Under the pieces are notes generated by a model, which was not told the origin of the DNA, did no database searches, and saw nothing but the letters and a program-made list of their open reading frames with translations. Below are positions 1-8,568 of a DNA stretch of 64,000 bases, one piece after another. Each line of letters opens with the position of its first letter. Within the stretch, counting starts at the first letter, position 1. The position numbers were made by a program, and so were the translations under genes. Origin of the DNA: CANMXU01 sp052030545 (GTDB lineage: Bacteria; Pseudomonadota; Gammaproteobacteria; Enterobacterales; Alteromonadaceae); NCBI RefSeq assembly GCF_052030545.1, contig NZ_JBPDIH010000001.1, positions 434,001 to 498,000 on the forward strand, read 5' to 3'.

Positions 1-343
1 TAATGGCGCAGTTGGTGACAATTAGAGGTAAAAAGATGCCCAACGATTTATATAAGTCGTAGGTAAATGCATTCATTAATAACTGCACACAGGTTACAAA
101 GGCGGCAATAATTAAGACAAAAATAGGAATGCGAATTTCTTTCGGTACCCAATGACGAATTAAAGACACGGTTGCATTTGAGCAAATTAAAACGAATAAC
201 GTCGCTAAGCCTAAACCTAGTGCATTGGTAAATGTTGAGGTAACCGCAAGCAAAGGGCATAAACCTAATAGCTGCACTAACCCCGGGTTATTTTTCCATA
301 AACCTTGCCAAGCAAGGTCTCGGTATTCTTGGTTAAATTTCAT
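1..343 (-). CDS. rsxE: electron transport complex subunit RsxE/RnfE (partial, 3' end beyond window)
   Basis: Inner-membrane subunit of the Rsx/Rnf complex, which couples NADH-ferredoxin-type electron transfer to ion movement, or reduces SoxR in enterics. Read leftward from the ATG at 341-343, the frame begins MKFNQEYRDLAWQGLWKNNP and continues into hydrophobic helices carrying the NALGLGLAT and LGIFLPLIVTNC patterns shared by RsxE and RsxA. It starts 15 bp after the rsxG stop, so it is the last visible gene of the rsxABCDGE operon. The C-terminal part runs off the window. The recognisable membrane-helix sequence and operon position make the call secure. Confidence 0.93.
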   Translation of the reverse strand, partial: MKFNQEYRDLAWQGLWKNNPGLVQLLGLCPLLAVTSTFTNALGLGLATLFVLICSNATVSLIRHWVPKEIRIPIFVLIIAAFVTCVQLLMNAFTYDLYKSLGIFLPLIVTNCAI

Positions 344-358
344 TACAGATCTCGATTC

Positions 359-979
359 CTATTGCTGATGACAAGATCGTGTCGATGCAAACAAATCATC
401 TTTATGTTGTTCATAATAAAGCACGGTTCTTTTAACGGCTTTGACTACGGCACGTGGTGTAATAGTTGCACCTGTAAATTGGTCGAACATGCCGCCGTCT
501 TTGGCGACATTCCAGCGACTGTCACTTTCACTTTCTAGTTGCTTGTCTTTGAAAACTAAAATCCAGTCGCTTTTTTCAGGCTCTATTTTATCGCCTAAAC
601 CTGGTGTTTCTTTGTGTTCCAAAACGCGGACACCGCTTACCGTGTTATCGTTTTGCACCGCGACAATAATTTCAATATTACCGTTATAACCATCGGGCGC
701 TGTGGCAGTGAGTGCTGCTGCAATGCCTTGATTATTATTTCGCGCCAAATAGGCGGTTTGTAGGTGTTGGTTTTCATCATCATATAGTACACAGTCTTGA
801 TACAAATCGTTGTCATAACTTTGCGGCGCAATAATCTCATTTAAGGTATTAAGCAGGTATTGCTGCTTTTGTATTTCAATGCGATCTTTGGTTAATAAGT
901 TAACCACGCCAACAACGGCAGTACAGGCAATGGCAAACAAGCCTAGAATACGCGCATTTTTTTCAATGGCTATTTTCAT
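359..979 (-). CDS. rsxG: electron transport complex subunit RsxG/RnfG
   Basis: Periplasm-facing flavoprotein subunit of the Rsx/Rnf complex, 206 residues, the usual length. One N-terminal membrane anchor is visible (residues about 8-27), followed by an FMN-binding domain. The FQFTGAT-like segment near residue 168 (FDQFTGATITPRA) contains the threonine that carries covalent FMN in this family. The ATG at 977-979 overlaps the rsxD stop by one base, indicating translational coupling. Nothing appears truncated. Confidence 0.96.
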   Translation of the reverse strand: MKIAIEKNARILGLFAIACTAVVGVVNLLTKDRIEIQKQQYLLNTLNEIIAPQSYDNDLYQDCVLYDDENQHLQTAYLARNNNQGIAAALTATAPDGYNGNIEIIVAVQNDNTVSGVRVLEHKETPGLGDKIEPEKSDWILVFKDKQLESESDSRWNVAKDGGMFDQFTGATITPRAVVKAVKRTVLYYEQHKDDLFASTRSCHQQ

Positions 980-2040
980 TACTCGCCTCCTTTAGCATGG
1001 CCGTAGGTTCTTGGGCGGGTATATTGATCAATTAATGGTGCTGCCATGTTGCATAATAAAACTGAAAAGGCGACAGCATCTGGGTAGCCACCAAATTTTC
1101 GAATAATATAAACCAAAGCGCCAGCTAAAATACCGACTAAAATACGGCCCTTAGTGCTGGTTGCACCAGAGACAGGGTCGGTTAAGATGAAAAATGCACC
1201 TAACATACAGGCACCGTTGAACCAATGAAACATGGTTGAAGCGCTGCTGTCTGGGCTAATTAAAAATGCGATAAGTGAACATACAAATAAACTGGCCAAA
1301 AAGCTTACCGGCGTGCGCCAGTCAATGGCTTTTTTAGCGATAAGAAATAAACCGCCGATCAAAAAACCTGCATTTATCCATTCCCAGCCAATGCCAAAAT
1401 GCTCGCCAATAATTGGGCTGTTCATACTTTCAATAACAGTTAAACCAACAGTTAAGTTAGTTTTTAACGTATCTAATGGCGTTGCCATGGTGAAACCGTC
1501 AATGTGTGTTCTTAATTGTTCAACAGAGTAGCCATCTGCGGTAAAACTGGTAAATATGGTTGAAAGTGTATCGCCAAAGCTTAGTTGCACTTGCATTAAA
1601 CTTAGCGGAGGCTGCCACATTGTCATTTGCACAGGAAATGACACTAACAGCATGACATAAGCAGCCATTGCAGGGTTAAATGGGTTATGGCCTAACCCCC
1701 CGTATAATTGTTTAACAATGATAATGGCAAACAACGCACCGAGTACTGAAATCCACCAAGGCGCGAGGGCGGGTAAGCTAACGCCAATTAACACGGCAGT
1801 TAACAAGGCGCTACCATCAAGGACTTGATCTTTGATGTGGTGTTTACGTAATGATAAGACAAAAAATTCAGCAATAAGTGCAGTGAGCATCGCTAAAGTA
1901 ATATGAATGATGTTACCCCAGCCGAAAAAATACCATTGCGCCAATATGCCGGGTACGGTGGCATATATCACCAAGCGCATCAGCGCAGATGTTTTTTCTT
2001 GTATGTGGCTGTGTGGCGAGCTTGCTATCCAAAAGGCCAT
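979..2040 (-). CDS. rsxD: electron transport complex subunit RsxD/RnfD
   Basis: Integral membrane flavoprotein subunit of Rsx/Rnf, with about nine or ten hydrophobic helices. The DPVSGATSTKGR segment holds the S(G)AT site where FMN is covalently attached. The open frame extends upstream to 2217, but that stretch overlaps the rsxC 3' end and is basic and unlike the family. The ATG at 2038-2040 (MAFWIASSPH) gives 353 residues, the family length, and starts 4 bp after the rsxC stop. Start chosen on that basis. Confidence 0.95.
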   Translation of the reverse strand: MAFWIASSPHSHIQEKTSALMRLVIYATVPGILAQWYFFGWGNIIHITLAMLTALIAEFFVLSLRKHHIKDQVLDGSALLTAVLIGVSLPALAPWWISVLGALFAIIIVKQLYGGLGHNPFNPAMAAYVMLLVSFPVQMTMWQPPLSLMQVQLSFGDTLSTIFTSFTADGYSVEQLRTHIDGFTMATPLDTLKTNLTVGLTVIESMNSPIIGEHFGIGWEWINAGFLIGGLFLIAKKAIDWRTPVSFLASLFVCSLIAFLISPDSSASTMFHWFNGACMLGAFFILTDPVSGATSTKGRILVGILAGALVYIIRKFGGYPDAVAFSVLLCNMAAPLIDQYTRPRTYGHAKGGE

Positions 2041-2044
2041 AGTT

Positions 2045-4324
2045 TTATATTGACTCTCGTTGTTGTTTCTTCGCTTTTGCTTTAGCGACGGCATCAGCAA
2101 TACGTTGTTTCTTGTCTGTATCGATTGACGGTTGTGGCACATGCTCTGTGCTTGTTTCTTCGACCCTGTTTTGTGCTGCGAGTTTTTTCGCTTTTGCTTT
2201 AGCAATTGCTGCAGCAATTTTGGCTTTTTTCGCGTCAGCTGGACTTAGTTCTGTTTCTTTTTCAGATGCAGTATTGCCTGAGCTTTCAGCTGCTGTGTCT
2301 TTAGCATGACTTTGCGTTTCACCGCTTTTTACTTCGCTGCTTTGAGCTTCACTGCTTTTTGTTTCGCTGCTTTGAGCTTCGCTGCTCTGTGCTGCCGTTT
2401 TTGCAGCTAATTTTTTCGCTTTTGCTTTGGCAATGGTTGCGGCAATTTTAGCTTTTTTAGCATCAGCTGGGCTTAGTGCAGCTTCTTTGTCAGATACTGT
2501 ATTTTCTGAGCTTTGAGCTGCGGCTTTTTCGGCTAATTTTTTCGCTTTTGCTTTGGCAATGGTTGCAGCAACTTTGGCTTTTTTCTCGTCAGCTGCGCTT
2601 GTTTTTGCTGTAGAGGTAGCGGAACTCTCAATTGCTGTCTCTTCATCGCTTGTTGGGCTAGCATTGTCTTTTAACTTTTGAGCGGCAAGTTTCTTAGCTT
2701 TTGCTCTTGCGATAGCGGCTGAAACTTGGCTCTTCTCTGGCGAAGCGGCGTTGTTTACTGCGTCTTCACCAACGGTTTGTTGTTTCTTTGCTTTGACGCG
2801 TGCTAGTGCTGCGGCAACGGCTGATTTTTCTTTGTTGGCTTCAGCTGTACCTGAATTCATCCGCGCTTTACGCGCTTCTGCCGCTTTACGATGTTTTTCT
2901 TCTCTGGCACGTTTTTCTTTTTCTAAACGCAGTTTTCGCGCTTCAAAACGATTTTTAGCTTGTTCAGCTTTTATATCGGCTTGTTGTTGTTCACGAATTT
3001 CTGCCTTAGCAATACGATAATAATGCACTAAAGGAATTTGGCTTGGGCATACATAAGCACAGGCGCCACATTCAATACAGTCAAACAAATTTAAACGATT
3101 GAGTTGTTGTTGATCTTTAGCTTTTGCGCTCCACTGTAACTCTTGTGGTAACAAGGTGCTTGGGCAAACTTCAGCGCATTGCCCACAGCGAATACATTCC
3201 ACTTCATGTTGTGTGGTAGGAATTTCAACCTTACTCGGGACAAGAATACAGTTTGTTGTTTTAACTACGGGCACTTGGGTTGACGGCAGAGTATAACCCA
3301 TCATCGGGCCGCCCATAATTAACTGCTGACTGTTATTACTGTTGTAGCCACATTGCGTTAATAAATGCTCTATTGGCGTTCCTAACAGCGCCCAAACGTT
3401 TTGTGGTTTTGCTAATGCTTGACCGGTAACGGTAACAACCCTTTTAAGCAATGGCGTGTCGTTAATTACCGCGTCGGCAATGGCATAACAAGTTGCGACG
3501 TTTTGCATTACAATACCTAACTTGCTGGGTAATACGCCAGTAGGCACTTCTTGCCCTGTGAGGATTTTTATTAACTGTTTTTCACCACCGGTTGGGTATT
3601 TAGTTGGCAATACACACACCGTAATTTTGTCGATATCTTGGGTAGCTTGTTGCAACGCTTTAATCGCTTCGGGCTTGTTATCTTCGATACCAATAAAAAT
3701 AAACTCAGCTTGTACTAGTTTATCGATAATTTTAATGCCATCGACAATACTGGGTGAGTGTTCACGCATTAATAAATCATCAGCGGTGATATAAGGTTCA
3801 CATTCAGCGGCATTAATGATCAAGTATTTAATCGGATGAGCACTGTTAACCTTAATATGCGTTGGAAAACCTGCGCCGCCCATACCAGAAATTCCAGCAT
3901 TAGCTATTTTTTCAATCAGCTGACTATTTTCCAGCTGGTGAAAGTCTTGACATACGGTACGAGGTTGCCATGTGTCTTCACCATCAGGCGTTAAGAAAAT
4001 ACAAGGCTCTTGCATTCCCGATGGGTGTGCAATAATTGCCGGTTTTATTGCGCTAATCACACCACTCGTTGGCGCATGTATCGGCACTGACATTGGGCTT
4101 TTTGCACAGGTAAGCGCTTGGCCTTTTAATACTGTATCGCCTTCATTAACGATTAATTTACCAGCGTGACCAATATGCTGCTGCAGCGGTAAGATTAGCT
4201 GCTTTGGCATGGTTAGGGTGCGAATTGGTTTTGCATTGGTGAGAAATTTTTGCTCAGGCGGGTGAATGCCGCCATGAAACTTCCAAAAATGTCCTCGCTT
4301 AATGCGTTCTATGATCTGTTCCAC
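2045..4324 (-). CDS. rsxC: electron transport complex subunit RsxC/RnfC
   Basis: Peripheral subunit that takes electrons from NADH or a soluble donor. The N-terminal part has the family GGIHPPE signature. An NADH/FMN-binding domain follows (GMGGAGFPTHIK). Two 4Fe-4S motifs come next, CIRCGQCAEVCP and CIECGACAYVCP, near residues 375-430. The C-terminal third is a Lys/Ala/Glu-rich tail with six copies of an A-x-AKAKK-type block and a Ser/Glu/Gln-rich linker. A GTG at 4322-4324 is preceded by GAGG at 5 bp spacing and is my preferred start (759 residues). An ATG at 4373-4375 would overlap rsxB by 40 bp. The long tail is typical of this subunit but varies in repeat number. Confidence 0.93.
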   Translation of the reverse strand: MEQIIERIKRGHFWKFHGGIHPPEQKFLTNAKPIRTLTMPKQLILPLQQHIGHAGKLIVNEGDTVLKGQALTCAKSPMSVPIHAPTSGVISAIKPAIIAHPSGMQEPCIFLTPDGEDTWQPRTVCQDFHQLENSQLIEKIANAGISGMGGAGFPTHIKVNSAHPIKYLIINAAECEPYITADDLLMREHSPSIVDGIKIIDKLVQAEFIFIGIEDNKPEAIKALQQATQDIDKITVCVLPTKYPTGGEKQLIKILTGQEVPTGVLPSKLGIVMQNVATCYAIADAVINDTPLLKRVVTVTGQALAKPQNVWALLGTPIEHLLTQCGYNSNNSQQLIMGGPMMGYTLPSTQVPVVKTTNCILVPSKVEIPTTQHEVECIRCGQCAEVCPSTLLPQELQWSAKAKDQQQLNRLNLFDCIECGACAYVCPSQIPLVHYYRIAKAEIREQQQADIKAEQAKNRFEARKLRLEKEKRAREEKHRKAAEARKARMNSGTAEANKEKSAVAAALARVKAKKQQTVGEDAVNNAASPEKSQVSAAIARAKAKKLAAQKLKDNASPTSDEETAIESSATSTAKTSAADEKKAKVAATIAKAKAKKLAEKAAAQSSENTVSDKEAALSPADAKKAKIAATIAKAKAKKLAAKTAAQSSEAQSSETKSSEAQSSEVKSGETQSHAKDTAAESSGNTASEKETELSPADAKKAKIAAAIAKAKAKKLAAQNRVEETSTEHVPQPSIDTDKKQRIADAVAKAKAKKQQRESI

Positions 4325-4335
4325 CAAAACCTCGT

Positions 4336-4893
4336 TTAATCTAACTGTGTCACGGAAATTGTATTGAGATCCCACTGCCAGTTTTTCAGGGTCTGCGGAA
4401 TAGGGCGCATTTCAATACAGTCTACAGGGCAAGGAGCAACACATAAGTCACAACCTGTGCATTCATCGGCAATGATGGTATGCATTTGTTTAGTTGTGCC
4501 TAAAATGGCGTCAACCGGACAGGCTTGAATACACTTGGTACAGCCAATACAGTCTTCTTCAATAATAAAGGCGACTTTGGGTGAGTTATCTGCTTCATGC
4601 GCGGCATCTAATGGCTGTACTTCTACGCCCATTAAGTCGGCAATTTTTTTAATAACGTCGTCGCCACCGGGGGCACATTTGTTAATTGCTTCACCATTTG
4701 CCACGGCTTCTGCGTAGGGTTTACAACCTGGGTAACCACACTGGCCACATTGCGTTTGTGGCAATAAATTATCTAACTGCTCAACGAGTGGGTCGCCTTC
4801 TACTTTGTATTTTACGGAGGCATAGCCAAGCAAAGCGCCAAAAACTGCACTTAATAAACCTAAGACGAGAATTGCAACAATTAAGGTTTCCAT
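4336..4893 (-). CDS. rsxB: electron transport complex subunit RsxB/RnfB, ferredoxin-like
   Basis: Iron-sulfur subunit of Rsx/Rnf, 185 residues. An N-terminal membrane helix (residues 3-24) is followed by a 4Fe-4S domain with QCGQCGYPGCKPY and a downstream Cys (KCAPGG). Two ferredoxin-type clusters then follow, CIGCTKCIQACP and CTGCDLCVAPCP. It passes electrons from RsxC to the membrane flavin subunits. The ATG at 4891-4893 overlaps the rsxA stop codon (TAATG), indicating coupled translation. Complete and of normal length. Confidence 0.96.
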   Translation of the reverse strand: METLIVAILVLGLLSAVFGALLGYASVKYKVEGDPLVEQLDNLLPQTQCGQCGYPGCKPYAEAVANGEAINKCAPGGDDVIKKIADLMGVEVQPLDAAHEADNSPKVAFIIEEDCIGCTKCIQACPVDAILGTTKQMHTIIADECTGCDLCVAPCPVDCIEMRPIPQTLKNWQWDLNTISVTQLD

Positions 4894-5474
4894 TAAAACT
4901 TCACCAAACCTGAAAAGCCCATAAATGCGAGCGACATTAAACCTGCGGTGATCATCGCGATTGCCGAGCCTTTAAATGGTGTTGGCACATCAGCATTGGC
5001 AAGTTTTTCTCGCATGGCAGAAAACATTATTAGTACTAAAGAAAAGCCTGCAGCGGCGCCAAAACCGTAAACAATAGATTCAAAGAAGTTATGTTGTTCA
5101 TAAATATTTAAAAGAGCCACACCTAATACAGCGCAGTTAGTGGTGATGAGCGGTAAAAAGATACCCAACAAGCGATATAAATTGGCACTGGTTTTATGGA
5201 CAATCATTTCGGTAAACTGAACAACCACAGCAATAACCAAGATAAAGGCCATTGTCGTTAAATACTCAAGACCTAATGGCATCAAAATATAGGTATTGAC
5301 GATATAACTTAACAGTGAAGCGAGGGTCATAACAAACGTAGTGGCAAAGGACATTCCAATGGCACTTTCTGTTTTTGAAGACACCCCCATAAAGGGGCAA
5401 AGCCCTAAGAAGTTTACTAAAACGAAATTGTTTACTAGTACTGTGCCTACTAGCAACAGCAGGTAATCGGTCAT
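4893..5474 (-). CDS. rsxA: electron transport complex subunit RsxA/RnfA
   Basis: First gene of the rsx operon, a 193-residue polytopic inner-membrane protein with about six helices, including the family segment NNFVLVNFLGLCPFMGVS. It forms the membrane core together with RsxE, its paralogue at the other end of the operon. Upstream on the minus strand, TTGTTA (5535-5530) and GATAAT (5512-5507) spaced 17 bp are a plausible operon promoter. Confidence 0.96.
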   Translation of the reverse strand: MTDYLLLLVGTVLVNNFVLVNFLGLCPFMGVSSKTESAIGMSFATTFVMTLASLLSYIVNTYILMPLGLEYLTTMAFILVIAVVVQFTEMIVHKTSANLYRLLGIFLPLITTNCAVLGVALLNIYEQHNFFESIVYGFGAAAGFSLVLIMFSAMREKLANADVPTPFKGSAIAMITAGLMSLAFMGFSGLVKF

Positions 5475-5506
5475 TTTATTTTTAAATTAGTGAGATAATT
5501 CACGCT

Positions 5507-5535
5507 ATTATCCGTTTTTATGAGGGATTTAACAA
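5507..5535 (-). promoter_or_regulatory. candidate sigma70 promoter of the rsx operon
   Basis: On the minus strand, TTGTTA is separated by 17 bp from GATAAT, about 35 bp upstream of the rsxA ATG. Spacing is ideal and the match is moderate. No operator is recognised. Confidence 0.4.
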
Positions 5536-5660
5536 CTGGTCAATAGTAAGGTTATTTCAGATAGTTTAATTAATGTGCATTTTAATGATAGGGATTAAAT
5601 TCCTTGCAGATAAATCGTACTGATTTGCAAGGAAAATGAGTGTTATTGAGCGCAAAAATT

Positions 5661-5700
5661 AAAACGCCGTAATATACGCTAGGTTATATTACGGCGTTTT
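5661..5700 (-). terminator. bidirectional intrinsic terminator downstream of the CsrD-like gene
   Basis: A perfect 16-bp inverted repeat (arms 5661-5676 and 5685-5700, AAAACGCCGTAATATA and its complement) with an 8-nt loop and T-runs on both strands. It lies 15 bp after the stop of the 5716-7605 gene and insulates it from the rsx operon. Confidence 0.85.
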
Positions 5701-5715
5701 TCTGTATGCTTTGAT

Positions 5716-7605
5716 TTACATTTTAGTGGGCTTGCCAATGTAAAAGCCTTGGCAACCGTCAATAAACAGTTTTTCTAGGGTATGCTTTTCTTCTTGGCTT
5801 TCAACACTTTCTGCTAATACGTTAATACTCAGGCGATGAGCAAGATCAACCATTAAACGTAAGAAGTACTGATTATTTTTATCATCGTCAATATCGCGGG
5901 TATACGTACTGTCCATTTTAATAAAATCAGGTTTTAATTCCCTGAAAAATTTAAACGAGGTTAAACCTACACCAAAACGCTCGACGGTGACTCGAGAGCC
6001 GACGCGGTGCATCATGTCGATAAAACGTTTACTGGCACGAATATTTTGCTGTAAGCCATATTCACTGATCTCAAAGATCAATCGAGATGAAATATTAGGC
6101 TCTCTTAGCAAGCGTCGCTCTAACCAGACGATAAACTGTTCGTCGTGAATGGTACGTGAACTGATATTAATACCAAAACTATGATCTTGAAGGTTCTTAT
6201 TGGTGATTTCCGTAATGGCGGTTTCGATAATTAATTTATCAACTTCTACGATTTTATCGAGCTTTTCAGCCATGGCGATAAACGAGGCGGTTGGCAACAT
6301 TTCATCATTGGTATTTAAGAACCGCGCTAAAATTTCACCATAAACGCGCATATTACGGTTGTTGGGCTGAATATGCTGAACTAATAAAGTCACGCGTTTA
6401 TTCGCGATGACACTCTCAATTTCTTGTCGCCAATTTTGGTTGCCATAATTAGCAGCCGTATTGCTTGCTATATCGTTATCTTTTTGAGAATACCAAGAGT
6501 TAATATGTTGAGTTTGTGCAACGCTAATACCGGTATCGGCTAAGGCTAATAACTCACCCAAGGGCTTATCTTGTTCAAAATACACTAAACCACTGTAGGC
6601 AACAGAGTCGAGGTCTGACGCTTGTTGATAGTCGTTAAACTTGTTGGTGATTTCTTTGGTGTAATTTTCGGCTTCTTTTAAGCGCACATTTGGAATAATG
6701 GCGGCAAAGTCTGAACTATTTAATCGAAACAATTTAGCCGATTTATAATTAGCGATAGACGATTTAAGCATATCAGCTACGGCCGTGATGTATTGATCAC
6801 CCACAGTATAACCATGAATTTGATTAATCGTTTGCAGCTCAGAGCAACGGGTCATCACCAAAACACCACATCTAAAATTGGCGTCAGTGCTAATGGTATC
6901 TTCGAAATATTGAATAAAGCGATTGCGATTATTTAAATGTGTTAGCGGGTCGATATAAGCATGTTCTTTTAATGAATTAGAATGTTCTTTTTCTAGCTCA
7001 ATTAATTCATGAATTTCTTTTAAACCATCTTTTAATGCAGGAATTTCAAAAATATCACCGCTGTTTGCGTCTTTGTTTGGTTTTAAAATCGATGAGATTT
7101 CATTTTTAATTTGATCACTAAATAAGGTAAATAAGCGTTTATTTCGTTTATCACTCGACCAAGCCGCGATGAATATAAATGCTGCGGTAAGTGCTGATAA
7201 AATGACTAACGCTTGAATAACAAAAACAAAGACAACAGAAAAGTCTTGTTGAAAGGTTATTGTTGCTTGTGGTTCACCAACTTTAACCGTGGTACTTTCT
7301 GGAGAAACCAAGCTTAACCCAGTGGTCTTGCTATTGCCGTTATGACTAAACAATGATACTTGGTTGTTGTCAGAAATAGATAATTGCAAATACGGATTAA
7401 TGGCTAATAATTTTTTACCAAAGGCTTGCCCGTCAAACTCACCATTTTGTTGTTCTGTTATCAATAACGATACAGTTTGTTGGTGTTGATTATGAAGGGT
7501 ATTTAAATATTGAGAAAGTAAAAAAAAGGTCGATAGAAACATGATTGCTAAAAACAGCAATCCTAATAAAAAATTTCTAATGAGTAACTGTGAGAACGTA
7601 TACAT
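5716..7605 (-). CDS. CsrD/MshH-like membrane protein with degenerate GGDEF and EAL domains
   Basis: 629 residues. Two membrane helices (about 9-31 and 124-148) bracket a periplasmic domain. A HAMP-like or coiled linker, a GGDEF-family domain (about 215-375) and an EAL-family domain (about 390-629) follow. Both catalytic signatures are lost. The GGDEF position reads NSSDF (near residue 296), EAL reads EIL (near 421), and the metal-binding DDFG is ERFG (near 541). Enteric CsrD, the RNase E specificity factor that targets CsrB/C RNAs, has the same layout, length (about 646) and HRSDF/ELM degeneracy. I therefore infer a CsrD-type role rather than c-di-GMP turnover. A LapD-like c-di-GMP receptor is the alternative. 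Confidence 0.8.
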   Translation of the reverse strand: MYTFSQLLIRNFLLGLLFLAIMFLSTFFLLSQYLNTLHNQHQQTVSLLITEQQNGEFDGQAFGKKLLAINPYLQLSISDNNQVSLFSHNGNSKTTGLSLVSPESTTVKVGEPQATITFQQDFSVVFVFVIQALVILSALTAAFIFIAAWSSDKRNKRLFTLFSDQIKNEISSILKPNKDANSGDIFEIPALKDGLKEIHELIELEKEHSNSLKEHAYIDPLTHLNNRNRFIQYFEDTISTDANFRCGVLVMTRCSELQTINQIHGYTVGDQYITAVADMLKSSIANYKSAKLFRLNSSDFAAIIPNVRLKEAENYTKEITNKFNDYQQASDLDSVAYSGLVYFEQDKPLGELLALADTGISVAQTQHINSWYSQKDNDIASNTAANYGNQNWRQEIESVIANKRVTLLVQHIQPNNRNMRVYGEILARFLNTNDEMLPTASFIAMAEKLDKIVEVDKLIIETAITEITNKNLQDHSFGINISSRTIHDEQFIVWLERRLLREPNISSRLIFEISEYGLQQNIRASKRFIDMMHRVGSRVTVERFGVGLTSFKFFRELKPDFIKMDSTYTRDIDDDKNNQYFLRLMVDLAHRLSINVLAESVESQEEKHTLEKLFIDGCQGFYIGKPTKM

Positions 7606-7805
7606 TGCTCGATCAATTTCCCTAGTAAAATGAATAACTAATTTAATTACATGTGGGTAATATATAACATGAATATTATTACATTACTAACACAGTAGTT
7701 ATTTAAAACTTGATCAATTCCACTCATTTGTCTCTCTTTTTATAGCACATTTTATAATGGTTGGTTTTAAGTTGAGTAAAGTTGGGTGCTAATCGACTAA
7801 AGTGG

Positions 7806-7834
7806 TTGCGATTTTGATAGCGCAACTATATAAT
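7806..7834 (+). promoter_or_regulatory. strong sigma70 promoter of the rimP-nusA-infB operon leader
   Basis: TTGCGA (7806-7811), 17-bp spacer, perfect TATAAT (7829-7834). Expected start near 7841. It precedes a structured leader and the rimP-nusA-infB-rbfA-truB gene string. Confidence 0.75.
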
Positions 7835-7840
7835 TCGCAC

Positions 7841-7989
7841 AGCTTAATAATAGCAAGAAGACACTGACTGATATCAAAGGGCAAATTACTTTGAAATATC
7901 ACTTCTTGTTATTTGATTCCATTAAATATTTTTAAAGGAATCTACACAAAGGGGTCAGTGATGTAAGCCCCGAGTGATGGGGCTTTTTT
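7841..7989 (+). ncRNA. structured leader or small RNA ending in an intrinsic terminator, upstream of rimP
   Basis: Helices readable in the sequence are as follows. CAAGAAG 7854-7860 pairs with 7902-7908. TGATATCAAAG 7869-7879 pairs with 7889-7901 with a 2-nt bulge. GATTCC 7915-7920 pairs with 7937-7942. CACTGAC 7862-7868 pairs with GTCAGTG 7954-7960 and is either a pseudoknot with, or an alternative to, the first helix. The RNA ends in terminator 7965-7989. GGGG at 7951-7954 could also pair with CCCC at 7968-7971 and block that terminator, so an attenuator is plausible. It could instead be a free small RNA. Attenuator-type rimP leaders are described in gammaproteobacteria, but I cannot match this one to a family. 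Confidence 0.5.
7965..7989 (+). terminator. intrinsic terminator in the rimP leader
   Basis: AAGCCCC (7965-7971), 7-nt loop, GGGGCTT (7979-7985) running into TTTTTT. It lies about 150 nt after the predicted start and 97 bp before rimP, so read-through must occur or be regulated for operon expression. Confidence 0.8.
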
Positions 7990-8034
7990 GTACATGCAAT
8001 TTAGCGGTACAAAAAACAGCATAAGTATTTCGCT

Positions 8035-8055
8035 GGGCTTGAGGCCCTTTTTTTA
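8035..8055 (+). terminator. short GC hairpin with T-tract immediately before rimP
   Basis: GGGC (8035-8038) and GCCC (8044-8047) flank a short loop and are followed by eight T residues. The stem is short. A second attenuator or a weak terminator is possible. Confidence 0.45.
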
Positions 8056-8085
8056 TTTCTAAATGTTTCTAATTGGAGAATATGA

Positions 8086-8547
8086 TTGGCTAAATTTGAG
8101 CAAAAATTGGCAGAAATGTTAAGACCTGCTGTTGAAGAAGTAGGTAAAGAATTATTAGGCGTTGAGTTTATCAGTGCCGGTAATCAGTCAGTTTTACGTT
8201 TATTTATAGATCATGAAAATGGTATAGATGTTGACGACTGCGCAGAAGTTAGCCGTCAAGTAGGCGCTATTTTGGATGTCGAAGACCCAATTAGTAGCGA
8301 ATATAATTTAGAAGTTTCTTCACCAGGGCTCGACCGTCCTTTGTTCGATTTACCTCAGTTTCAAGCGGTCATTGGTGAAACCATTAATGTGAAATTATCA
8401 ATCCCATTAAATGGACGTAGAAAATTCAAAGGCATTTTAGAAGCCATTGAGAACGACACACTGATAGTAACGCTTGATAACCAAGAATTTGAATTGGTAT
8501 TCAGCAATATAGACAAGGCAAACCTTGTTCATAATTTTGATAAATAA
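8086..8547 (+). CDS. rimP: ribosome maturation factor RimP
   Basis: 153-residue 30S assembly factor, full length, beginning MAKFEQKLAEMLRPAVEE. The N-terminal alpha/beta domain contains the conserved SSPGLDRPL segment and is followed by the C-terminal small beta-barrel. The start is TTG at 8086, with GGAGA 6 bp upstream. The nearby ATG at 8082 is out of frame and meets a stop after three codons. First gene of the rimP-nusA-infB string, as in most proteobacteria. Confidence 0.95.
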   Translation: MAKFEQKLAEMLRPAVEEVGKELLGVEFISAGNQSVLRLFIDHENGIDVDDCAEVSRQVGAILDVEDPISSEYNLEVSSPGLDRPLFDLPQFQAVIGETINVKLSIPLNGRRKFKGILEAIENDTLIVTLDNQEFELVFSNIDKANLVHNFDK

Positions 8548-8568
8548 GATTAATAAAGGCTAAGTAGC

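Larger units (their letters stand above)
7606..8085. other. 480-bp gene-free region ahead of rimP
   Basis: No coding frame. The first 200 bp (7606-7800) are AT-rich and hold the divergent upstream region of the CsrD-like gene. The right part contains a strong promoter (7806-7834), a structured RNA (about 7841-7989) and a second hairpin (8035-8055) just before rimP. The metY tRNA that precedes rimP in E. coli is absent. Confidence 0.8.

Noticed and set aside
2041..2217. Upstream extension of rsxD
   Set aside because: Overlaps the rsxC coding end and gives a basic N-terminus unlike the family. ATG at 2040 gives the normal length.
5475..5660. Possible small gene between rsxA and the CsrD-like gene
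   Set aside because: No frame longer than a few dozen codons with a ribosome site; contents are explained by a promoter and a terminator.
7841..7990. tRNA (metY-like) upstream of rimP
   Set aside because: No cloverleaf, T-loop or CCA end can be drawn. The helices fit a leader RNA instead.
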